A stretch of 64,000 nt of DNA from NCBI GenBank assembly GCA_036852015.1, contig JAANDG010000178.1:124001-188000 (forward strand), given 5' to 3'. Positions within the stretch are counted from its first letter, which is position 1, and each line of letters opens with the position of its first letter. The position numbers and the translations under genes are program-made. Below, in pieces: positions 1 through 12,500 of this stretch. The DNA is from Pelodera strongyloides. Lineage: Eukaryota; Nematoda; Chromadorea; Rhabditida; Rhabditidae. Under the pieces are notes generated by a model, which had not been told where the DNA came from, searched no databases, and worked only from the letters and a program-made list of their open reading frames with translations.

Positions 1-339
1 TCGATGAGGAATATTTTTGAGATAAATGTTTGATTGGCTAATTGGTTGAGTTTTTTGGTGCTGTTACCTATTGAGTTTTGGAGTTGATCGTATTGTGGGG
101 TTTTATTTCCTTATTAGATTATTGGTCTTATGCGCGAAGGGTGGAGAAGCTGGGAGATTTGTCTGTGGGAGTCGTTGATTTGTATGGCGTCTTCGTTTTG
201 TTGCCTCCCGCAGGGAGGCTACTCCCGGCTTCGTGCATACGGCCCCAGGCCCCCTCAGGTTTATAAGACATGTTGTTTCTTATGTTATATTATGACATTC
301 TACTGAAAACTAAAACCACCAATGTGTTTGTACTTCTAG
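1..339. other. Left-edge sequence without a recognised exon
   Basis: No exon is recognisable here. Positions 205-255 (inverted CTCCC/GGGAG steps followed by CTTCGTGCATACGGC) resemble a piece at about 47695-47740, so this is probably a dispersed repeat. The RhoGEF gene could have an upstream exon outside the window, because its first visible exon begins after a TTCTAG acceptor at 339. Confidence 0.4.
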
Positions 340-356
340 ATCAGAGAATATCTACA

Positions 357-3300
357 ATGGAAGATCCTGTACCAGTGCCCACGGAGGTTCCGAAGAGTAC
401 GTGCGTGTCACCGTCAGCAGAGAAGACTGGATTGAAGAAGTGGCTGGGAAAACATATTGAGGTTTGTTTATTGTTACTTATTTTCTATATCATATTGTCG
501 GTATCGACACAACTCTAGCTTCTATAGAAACAAGAAATTTGCTGTGTATATATGCGAAAGGACGCTCTCCACTTCACGTTTGAAGGAAAATCTTCCGGTC
601 GAATGAATTGCTGACATGTGCTTTTTTTTCTTCAAATAATAGTTTGCCTTTGCTGTGCGTGTACGTGAATTAATTGAACGGTTTGGTGTATTAGATGTTT
701 AATATGATTGGGAGTGACTAACTGTAGCTACATAAGTATTTGGTGAAACACGATCTTTTATGGGAGAAGATAGGTATTTAAAGGTTGTATTTTGCATTTA
801 CTGCACCCGGAAAGAACTACATTTCCATGTAGTATATGGCATTTCTGTACCATTTTATGCATGAAAATGCGCGTGTTATGACACATGATTTGCATTTAAC
901 ACGGGCCCAGTAATCTGCTTCATAGACCACGTGTCATACAACTTTGACATTCTTTTACTTTTAGAAGAGCAGCCTTAAATTGGACGAGTTGAGAGAAATG
1001 CCTCCTTTATCCTCTTTTTCTTGAGGCACCCATCGATAAAAAGAGTCCCAACGGTTATGCGCAAATTACGCGTCATCTTTTGCATTTGTGATTGTCCCGG
1101 ATTTTCCTCCAAAACCACATACCATACCACTTTGATTGTGGACAGTGTGACTCCGTCAACTGTACTCTTCCCAAACCACACGTCATATCACTTTGACATT
1201 ATAGGTCGAACTTGTTGACGGTCGTCTCATCAGGGGATTGTTTGTTTGCACGGACAATCATCCTAATATTATTATGAGAGCGTGAGTTTTTTCTTTATTT
1301 ACTTCTTTATTAATTTAACGCATTAAAAGGTTAAAGGTTAAGGTTAGACATGTCTTCGCAAGAGATCTGAACTCCGCGAGGCTTCCATGATTTCAAAAAG
1401 CAAAAAATGCGCACATTTTGTAACTCTTTAGATTACATGAGAGCACTACAGGTACAGACTTAAAATTTGAAGCGTCGTGTCACGTCGTTTGTGAAACACA
1501 TAATCAATGCGAATATGTGCTCCTTTTGTGCTTTTTTCGGCACCGAATGGAACATAATTTGCATGTAATATGTACAACAGGGCGGATAAAGTATATATTT
1601 CAAAAACCACGTGCCGTGTCGCTTTAAACTCATTTGCTTGTCGTTTAGCTGTGAGGAGAGGTGGACTCGAGATGGGGAAGTTCGTGATATTGGCCTTGTA
1701 ATGATTGCCAGAGAACATATTAAACGGATACTATTTGAATTGGACCAGGAATAGACAGTAATTGTCAAGTAATTAAAGCAATTAAGCAATTATTATGTTA
1801 GTTGTCTGCAACGATCTCAGGCGCGCAGCGCTGAAAATAGATAAAATAGATGGTTTTTTGGCATGGGAAAGGCGGAGATGCACAAAAGAGGGCGGGGTTG
1901 TTTCTACCTGTCTCGAGTTTTTCAATGCAAATTTGCAATATTTTCCCTGCGGACGCGGCTACGCATTTCCGCGTTGCGCGCCTGAGGACCAGACGACCAG
2001 AGTATGAGTTGAAAGTATCCCTCCACACCACACTCAGGATTTGTTACCTTGTTTATAGCCACATATGATATTGTGTGTTGTCAGTTTTTTTTCTCGTTTT
2101 GTGTCAGTTTTTTTTCGTATATTTAGTTCTAGTCGGAACATTTTAACCAATGCACAGGAAATCGAAATAATTTGTCGAAACCTCGGAAAAACCGTCGTTG
2201 GCTCATCATCAAATGGTTTTTACCAAAAAAAACCATCTGGTGACTTGTTCGTGAATATTTGCTGACGGTTAGCGATGAAACTTGGTCAGGAGTTCTTCAC
2301 CATATGGGCAGGCACACGGAAAAACCAGTGAACCGTCACCAGATGGGTTCACCCATTTCCTATGTGGTTGTAGCAAACAGTTTGGTAACGTGATGTGGTG
2401 ATTCATGATTTGTAACATGTATATGTTAATTATTTTCTGTTTGCAGTAGTCTACAGTACCTACCCCGTTACAGTATTATTTATATCCGATATTTTCTGAC
2501 ATTGTTTGGACAACCGGAGGCCATATTCACCACTACGATTCCCTCGGGAAAAATATTCCCTGGGGAAAGAAAATAGCATTCTAATACGAGACCCGCAGAG
2601 AAAAACAGGAGGAATTCCCCTTGGGGAAACGAGTGGTGAATGTGGCCTCTGCTTTTCATTTTCCAAGTCTTCCTATAACACACTGAACGGATTTCTTGTT
2701 TGCAGGGGCTTTGCACGTGGATACTATTCAAGTTCCTTTCCGTTTTGGAGCGAACCATTTTGGAAACAAAGAACTGTATTTGTGGTATAATTTTGAGAAC
2801 TTGTCGTAAGTTCAGGCCTTGTTCCTTATATTTGACCAATTAGTGTTCAATCGCATGTTTATTTATCTCTCCGAATTGTGAATTGGTTTTATATAAAAAT
2901 ATCGTGCTTCCTGCTGTTCTGTTTGCTATTTGGGTTTTTTACAGTGGGGTTTAGCGGGTTTTGGATGTTAACGAGTGTTGTTTTTCTGAATTCCTCTGTA
3001 CAAGTAATAACCAAGTTTTCCCATGGCCTGTATGCCGGGGTCGTGCGTTGCCCCGGACGAATCACCTCGGTCTTCCCAAGTTCCGAATGCCCTGCTCGCC
3101 GTTCGTGGGTCCTAGGGTGGGACGCGCTTGGGTCCTAAGGGTGGGGCGCGATGTAGCTATTTGCGCGCCATCGGCCTGTTATGTTCTTCGGGCCTTCATC
3201 ATCAGTCCGCCCTCTTTGGGAAGTTGGGAAGTGTCCAATTAAGTTGGTTGTGCTTGGTGCCCATCTGTGGCCACACTTTGTATATAACTTTTGTGTTTTA

Positions 3301-5636
3301 GCAAGAATTTATTGATCTGCACTTGTTGATAGTATCCTAATGTATTCAGGCAGTTCTTTTGTCATTTGAGTGTTGCCCTGTTGACTATTAATTTATGCTT
3401 TTCATTGTTTTTAAATTCTTGAGATAGCAGTAGTCGCAAGCTACGCAGTAAGGATCGTGCCGGGCGGCAGATTCAAATTCAACCTCGCGAGAGTGTGCCA
3501 GGGGTACGCAAAGCAGTTGGCTCACCTGTCGTGCGACCTTTCTCGGGGCTGCCCATCTGACATCCTAAATGTGTGCCACAGGTGCGCCATGTTTTTGCCG
3601 CGCACTGGTTCCCCCTTAGCGGCTCGTCACTAGCACTGAGTTTCATGCAGATAGTCGAGCGACCCCCCCCCCATGAATTCCCTTTGAACCGTATAATTCA
3701 TGTTCTCATTACTTTGCAGACTGCATCTTTCCCATCCATCATTGTGCATTCCGGGGGCCTTTTTCCCAAAACAGGATTCCCCGTCTACTGTAATTAGTGG
3801 CGATAAATAATTGATGCCACATTCACAAGTTTGTCTAGCATTTCCCCGAATTAGTTTTGGTCTTATTTATGCGCAAAATTCATCACTCATTTATATGCGA
3901 ACTTGTGAGCTATGTACATGCAAATGCTAGTTTGATGGGAATAATCTTTAGAGGTGCGCTAATTTGGCTAATTTAGCTGTGAAAAGTGAAAAAGAGGGAC
4001 AACGTGTTGAAATTGTGCCGCGCTGGGAAACGAAGTACGGCAAAAATATGGCGCACCGCACAAACCCTAACAAACCAACGCTGCTCATTTCTCGCCTCAG
4101 GATCAACGCAAAACTTCGGTGATGAAACTTTGCGAAAATAATGTCCGAAAATAGTGAGCGACTTTCGCCGCGCATAGGGCTGGCGGGAGAGCGAAACGTG
4201 CGCAATTTGGCTCGCACCTGTGGCGTACATGTGTGCCGATACAAATGTCCACGAACGAGTTCTTCACTTCTCACTCTCTCTGTGCTGAGATTCCATAAGA
4301 CATTTTGTCTTTCGGAGACACCCCCTGGTCCTGTAACTACGTACCTTAGGTAATATCATAATTAACCTTAGTGATTACCTCAGGGAATATCCTTGGTACT
4401 ACCCCAGGGAAATTATCACTAGTACGTGAACTTTTGTTTATGTTTTCCGGCTACATTTTGTGTCTCTTCAAGGATAGACCCCATATAGAAGAAGACACCG
4501 ACGGGGACATTTATAAATAAGAAGCTACACTCCCGGGGCGCGCATATATCTCATTAGCCGTTGTGCAATTGACACATGACACTTTTGGTGTCAGAGAGTG
4601 GGCAGAGAGTATAGGATCGGGAGAGAAATATACAGAGCAACTTCTGTTTCGACTAATTAGAGTACGACAAAAAAGGAGCGATGACTTGCGAAGAGGTGAG
4701 AAGGATTCCTACGTCGTCGATCATCTGATCAAGCACGGCAAGGGAGAAATCTTCCATGCCATATTCACCATATTCACCATATTCCCCTCTCGATTCCCTT
4801 AGGGAAAGATTTCCGGGGAAGAGAAATAGCGTGCTGGCGTGAGAGAGAGAGAGTCGCAGGGACAAAGACAGTATTTACCCTAGAGCTTGTGGAATTGTGT
4901 GGCAAATATGATATGACCTCTCGGGAACTCTAGCTGATGTTTTGGTCAAAACAATAACGCTCACAATGTGCCGCAAAAAGGATCGTAGCGGCGCACTGAA
5001 GTTTTGCTCTAAGCGGCTAATCCAAGTTTGGCGCACATGCCGCGCACACTCGAAAGGAATCGCCAACGAATTGCATAAGCTGCGCGCAACTTTGGCGCTC
5101 CCACCCTCACCTTTTGACAGATCTTTACCCACTGTAATATGATTGGGGTGGTTACACATATATTAAGTACACGGTGGATAGTCACGACCCACGACGGCAT
5201 CACTTTTCCATATAAGCGTGAACCAATCGCAGTTTCTTTCTTATACTTTATCCCCCACACTTATTGTTACTTAAACTTTTATGTATACAAATTACCAACG
5301 TAAAAAAGTGAAATTGATGCATTTTCAATGAAACTCGACCTTTTCGTATTCAACTTTTTAGTCGGATTCATAGTTCTAATTGACCACATGTGGGTCGGTT
5401 TGGTGGGTTTATGAGGGTGGACAACAGAGAGAGAGAGTAGAGATAGAGAGAGAGAGAGAGAGAGTTAATAAACGGTTCAAAGTCAACTCTAAATATCATT
5501 TACCCTATGGTCAGTTATCCTTGATCCTCGTTGTTGGTTGCAGTTTGTCAATCTGCAACTGTTTTTAGGCCTAGGCTTAGGCTCAGGATCAGATCTCAGA
5601 GCTGAGGCTGAGGCTCAAGATCAGAGCTCAGAGCCG

Positions 5637-5716
<80 letters not shown>

Positions 5717-6472
5717 AGCTGAGGCTTAGGCTTAGGCTTAGGCTTAAGTTCAGGTTCAGGCTCAGGCTCTACGTTTGTAGCAATTATGAAGAAGCGAGAA
5801 ACGACTTAGCTTTGCTTCCTCTTTTACTCTCGCATTTTTTTAATCTCGCAAATGTCTAGCCATGAGAGAGAGAGAGAGAGAGAAACGGAAAAGTCTACCA
5901 TGTGAGCTTGCATGATTATTTGTGAATTATTTACAATCCTTGAGCATAAGCGAGTACTCTTTGCTCAACTTTGCATATTCCCTCCCCCACAAAATAGACA
6001 AACAAAACACACGCATTGTAGTTTATTGTTTGGCTCCCTAACTAAGCTTTACTAAGAGCGATAACGTCCTGTGTATCGAGCCTGCGTATCGAGTGAACTC
6101 AAAGTACTTCACGCACTCATAAAAAGTGTCCTACAGTCCTGTTTCCAACCAAATTTCGCGCCTGGAGTGCCCGATAAGCGCGAGCCGTGCGCCATGTTTT
6201 TGCTGCGCTTCTTTTCCCAGCGCGGCACAACCGCCGAGTTTCAACACGTTAATTGCCTCTCTTTTTCCCTTTTCACACTTATTTCTGCTAAATTAGCACA
6301 CCTCTAATTATTGCACATTCAACGAACGATTTGGTCGAGAAGCACCTTTTGCGTGTTACGAACAGAAAAATGTGTAAAAAAATGAATTTCGTCATCATGT
6401 CGTTTTTGGAGCGTGATTTTTCTAGGCGCGAATTTGAAAGCGGATCCTTCTCATTAAGGAAATTCAGAGTCT

Positions 6473-6509
<37 letters not shown>

Positions 6510-9500
6510 GAAAGGGAGAGAGAAATTGAGAGAGAGAGAGAGATTGAGAGAGAGAAGTTGCAGAGAAAGGACAAAAGAAGAGAGAGGAGGAAGAGATAGA
6601 CAGTGATGAATGTACACACAATAGATACATGCTTATGTGGACGTATTCTGGTTTCGTTGATTTTTTTATAAATGAAAGATTTGTAGTATCAAGTCTTCGC
6701 ACTCGAACTGGCGGTTAGACCCTACAGATAATATGGTCGATTTAAAATTTTAAACTGGCCAAGTGCTAACTCAAATCTTCTTGCACTAGTCGCACAACCG
6801 CTCACTCTTGTATCATCTCCCATTTATTTTCGGCCCTAAGGACAGAAATGAGTTGTGGCCGCTCGTGCGCCAAGAGCACGCCATAGATGCGCGCACAAAA
6901 TTGTCCTTTTATGTTCGCGCGTTCCTGGGACACATATGGATTTCTGTCAGAGTCACGGGTTCGATTCCTCTGAGTATCCATTCTTTTGCCACGTGTTGCT
7001 TTTCTGTACGCAGGAGAAGAAGATCACCATCACCTAGCATACCCTAGTTTCACATGTTCACAGCACGTCTTGGTGCTTGCCTGTGCCAGGGGTTCGATTC
7101 CTCCAAGCACCTATTGTTTTGCCACGTGTGTTTTTCCACTTCCCACTATGATGTGAGGGTGTAATCGTCTGAGAATCTCCAATGAGACCTTCTAGGACCT
7201 GGGACAATAGTCGCTTATTTGAGGGGTCTGTGGCCAACACAGGACAACCAATCCATTTCACGCGTACGCACACGTACGGATAATTGTACCCTCATTTCAT
7301 TCTCTCTCTCTCTCGTTCTCTCTCTCTCTTTTTCTCTCTCTCTCTCCTCTCTCTCTCGCTCTCTCACTTTCTTTCTACATCTCCTCTCTACCCTAGTTTC
7401 TCTCTCTTACCTCTTATTTTTCTGTTTCTAATATTTCTTTATTATGTATCTAAATGTGAAATTGTATTCTCGATTCTAGCCTCCTTATTTGTACCTAACC
7501 TAACCTAGCCATATCTCAATTCCCGGTTGTAATAGGCTATCTATATATTCTTATTATTAGTGTTCACCTCACTGCTTGAACCAATATATATATATCACAT
7601 TTTTCACATTAGTTTTTCTGAACATAACTCTTGCATACTTTATTTGTTTTCCACATTTACTACTTAACTTTTGTAAAAATTGAATACTGTTTTGAACCAC
7701 TCTTGATGAAAAAGGCAAACTGTCAAAGCGTAAAAGTATTGTTTGTTTATTTTAGAACAGTTCCCAGAGATGACAGACGGTGGTGGATTGACGTTGTTTC
7801 ACCATGTGCGCGGCAATCAATTGATTAAACAGGTTAGTTTTTTAATATTTAAAGATATTTTATTATTATTTATTCTTTGTAAATTCCAGTCTTATATAAT
7901 ATGTTCTATGTTATGTGTAGTGAAGGAATTGACCCCACGCTACTCTGCAGGATCTGTTTTTTTTCCTGTTTTTTTTCCTTGTGTACAATAAACCCTTATT
8001 ACTATCACAGACGAAATCTTTAGAATTCGTGCTGACGCCGCGCGAAAGAAAACATTGCGCTAACGCTGCGCAAAAAGCGATGTTTCACCGCGCACCTTTT
8101 TGCGCCATAGGTGCGCTGTTCAAGCGCCATCTGTGTGAAAATGCTCGGTACATTTCCTACTCACTGTTTATTTCCAGACACACCTTATTGCTAGCTTCTT
8201 TATGCCTAATTATTGTCCACAGACGTAAATTGGATGTTTACGTACAGATACAAACGTCTATATGTCTTTCTCGACAGGAGACCCTGAGTAGTAGTATGAT
8301 AGCCGGGTCGAGAGAACGGGCTCAAAGAAAGTTAGACTGAGTGGGGAGATTTCTCACAGAGAACATGGGGAAAACTTTTTTTATGTAGCCTTTAAAGAAC
8401 CAGTCCTACTGAAAAAGTGTTGCTGGATTTTTCTTGTCAAAAACAGCAGGAACTTAGGTAAAGACGTTTTTGTGAAAACCAAAGCTCGCGGGCTCATCCT
8501 TATATATATAACTCTTTATTCAAATGCACAAAATATAAACTTCTCGTGAAACGCGAGTAAATTGGACTGCACGAATAGTATTTATTAACTTTTACAGAAT
8601 TGTAGAGCCCGATTTCTTGATGCCTCTACATTCAAAAATGGATAACAAATTTTCGAGTCGGAAGAAGTTTGCAGATGAACTATCTCTGTAACTCTCTCTT
8701 CCTCTATTCTCTCTCTAACTATATCTCCCTTTCTCACTCTCTATCTCTCTCTCTCTCTATCTCCATCTCTCTCTATCTCCATCTCTCTCTAACCCTCTCT
8801 CTCTCTATCTCTATCTCTCTCTATGTCTGTCTCTGTAACTCTCTCGCTCCCTCTTCTCTCTCTAACTCTCTCTCTGTAACTCTCTCTCGCTCTAACTCTC
8901 TCTCTCTATATAAAGCAAAATAAAAAGCAAAATACCCCAACATGCCCATGCTATTATTTGTATCTGCCCAACAAGCTATAATTTGTATCCTGACGCCCCT
9001 AATTTACAACCCTATTTCCCTAATTTCCTGTCTTTTTTCCCTCTCTTATGGATCTAATTATCACATTCAACATTCCTTTGTACATGGCTCGCGCGTAGGA
9101 GTGAATACTATTGAATTTAATTTCCTTCGGCATATTCTTTTCATTTATGTTCTTATTTCTAAAAGCAAATTGTAAGGTTTATCTCCTGGTTCTTACGGCT
9201 GCGTATCTTATTAAACAAATATAAAATGTACATACGATCAGCAGTTTACGCCACGCCTTAGACAGCGCCTCACAACACATTACTGGTGTGGGTCTTGTGA
9301 AGATTATGTCAATCTGCATAATCTAACGCTATGTATTGTTGTAGGTGTAAGTCATTGAATTAGAATATAAGATTTTATCAAGCCTTAATTTTCCATAGGC
9401 TTAGGCTTAGGCTTAGGCTTAGGCTTTAGTTGTCTCCATTTCATCCCAATCTTATGACTTTGTTTATCACATGTTACACTCACCAGCACCAGCGCTCTCG

Positions 9501-12500
9501 AGTTTTGAATTTTGAATTAAATTATTCTTGGTGAAGAGCCGCACTCCAACAGCTAAGTACCACAGCGTTCAAGTTTTCCAATTTAGTAAGTGAACCGAGA
9601 ATTTAATTAGATTTTTAACTTTCTTATGCTAGGTAGTGCTTGACTGTTCTTCTAGCTTGCAAGCTTGAATCTAGCTTTTTTAAATGTAAATCATTATTAG
9701 AACACTCAAATTAACGATAAGTGAGACCCAGAAAAGGACTTATGTTCGTAAGTACCTGCAAAAGTGAACCTTATTTTCTCAACACGTTTTTGGCGCAACT
9801 ACAACGGTTGGTCTACCCAGAGGCCATATTCACCACTCAATTCCCCATGGGGAATTCCCCATCTTTTTCTCTGCGTCTCTCACATTAGAATGCTATTTTC
9901 TGTCCCCAGGGACTATTTCCCCGAGGAAATTGGAGTGGTGAATATGGCCTCTGATTGCTCTTTGTCAAGGTATTCTTTGTAAAAAAAACCACTCTATGAC
10001 CTATTTTTTCTTTACTGAAATTCCCCAGAATATGCATGATATACGATAAGAAGGATATAGTTTTTCCCCCTTTCTTGTTCCTCATTTATCTCGCTTGTGT
10101 GTGTGATTTTTCATCTCCAATTACTGAGCGGCACGGCAATTATCTAAAGGCCAAGATTTCCTTATTAAGCTCTTTTGCTTGACGATAAGCGTTTCGAGAT
10201 AAAGGGTAATTTCTATACTAAATAGTCTTTAAAATGTCCCTTGTATATGTGAATGTCTTGGTGGTTTGGTATGGTTTAGTAGGCTCGAAACTTAAAGCGA
10301 AAAACCGGCCGGTTTTTGAAACACAGAACAGAGTACATGAGCATCCTATGCAGCTTATGCAAATGAACATAAATTAGAGTAAAAAATCGAGCAAAATTCG
10401 AGCAAATTTGCGTAAATACGTAAGGATTCGGCTTTCCACGGTGCGTTCCAAAAGCCGGCCGGTATTTCGCTTTAAAGCTAGGTAATTTGTCCTATATATC
10501 ATCGTACATCTCGACGGTTTGTATAAATGCGCTAGTTCAATTGCGTAATATGAGAAATTTACAGTAAAGTTGTTCTCTCATGAGCATATTCATAAATGCA
10601 GGATATATGAAAATTCGCTACAAACAATGTTGTGAGCAAATTTAGTATATCTACCAAATAGTATGGCACATACAAACGTCTAATTAGAAGAGCTAATTGC
10701 CGTAATTACTTGTTGCGACGCCTCCTTGCCCTTTCCCTAGATACCGTGGTGACAAGACAATATGATTGTAGTTTATTTTAGTTAGTCATTATAAAAGGTA
10801 GATTTGTGAATAGGTGTGTAATTGCAAAATATAAACCTATTATGCTTTTCGGTGAAGCGTCTGTGCCGTCTTTATCAGTGATGAATCAGCAGCCTTCGTA
10901 GCCGAATCAGTGGTTCGGCGCGCAACCTGGCACGCCATATCCCAGCGGCGTGACACTTTTTCTGTGCACGCCTGCACGCCGCGCCGTTACCGCTTGCACG
11001 CCGATTTTCTCGTTGCAATGCTTGTCTAGGTTTAGGACGTCAGGGATCCCCCAACGTAGTGAGCTTCTTACACTGTAGAGCGCGTTTAGAGAAATCCCCT
11101 TAACCCACAACGCAAAGTGCGGTTTTTCAATCATAAATTCACGCGGCCATATTTTATGTGCGCCAAACGAGCGCCATATTATGGCGGCGCAAACATTTTT
11201 CGGGACATTAGCGCGCCGCGCAGTTGAACTCATATTTTATTCATATATGTGGCATCGAGAGTGATATTGCCTGTTTTTCAAGTTATGGCGTTGTAGTCAA
11301 CAATTAGCTACGCGTGCGTCATCCTCCTTGCTTATTCAACATTAAATTGATTTAGTATGAAATTAGTATGAACTTGTCCGTACGAAATACATGTCCGCAT
11401 CGTTTAGTATGAAATTAGTATGAGCTAGCTCATACTATATCCATACTAGCATAGTTTAGTATGAAATTAGTATGAAACCCGCTCCCTTTTATCCAATTTG
11501 CTATTCATTGTTGATCCCGTTCCGCGGCTTTCTCACATGGGCAACTTTTTGCCGGGCAGTAATGGAAAAATGAAAACGGCCTCAGTTTTCATTAATGAAT
11601 GGCCGACTAATTACATTTACCACTTTTCCTAATTTTTTTTAACTGTTCACATCTTTCCTTATTTTTAACTTGATCTAAAACACCAGTGCATTTATTTAAT
11701 TTGATAATTATTACGACTAGACTGTTTCAGGATTCATAGATGTGTTTCTGGTTCTCGAAGTTGTTTTATTTATCGTTTTTTTTTCTCGTTGTTCTAGCCG
11801 GAAGCTCGTGGAGTAGGTTAATATTTCGCAGTTTGAGCGACTCTAAACATTTCACCATTGTTGAAAGGTTTGCATCCTTGAGACGAATGTCTAAACCTTC
11901 TTATAGGATAACTGCGCAACCTATCATACGAAACAGTTTTCCTAACTTACGTAAGCCTGTAACGCAGACAAAACATATAGATGCGTCTAGTCATTTATCC
12001 CTGTTTTCTTACAAATAAATTAAATATAAAACAAACGAATTTCATGATGAAGCAGTTAGCTAAATTTTATATTGTTCTATATCTATATCCCTTTTTTTAT
12101 AATAAAAGCATAAAACTAAAGAAATTCGAGAAGAAGAACTACACTATATTTTTCGCATATCACAAGCCTCATAAATATTTTGCTTATGACTATCTGCTCG
12201 TTGGTCCTCTAGCCGTCCAAGTATATATTTAACTTTTTAAAATTTGATTTTGACTTTTTCGCCCCATTTTTGGGTCGCACACCCCCAAATTTGAGCAAAA
12301 TGGGCATGTTGGGACATACTTCGTTATATGGAGCTCCTCGACTTTTCGCGTCCCAGAATAAGAATAATAGAGCCACCGAAAGATCAAATGCTCTACTTTT
12401 TTATGTAGAGCATTTGATCTTTTTTTTTTTTATGAAATTGTAGAATTATTATGTATGATGGAATCGTCTCATATAGTTCTACTCAATGGCACGGACTAGC

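Noticed and set aside
5538..5729. Leu-Arg/Ala-Glu repeat ORF
   Set aside because: It is translation of the GGCTCA hexamer array.
7981..8340. 119-codon ORF in a RhoGEF intron
   Set aside because: It crosses a GC-rich dispersed patch and has no splice continuity, family resemblance or codon bias distinct from its surroundings.
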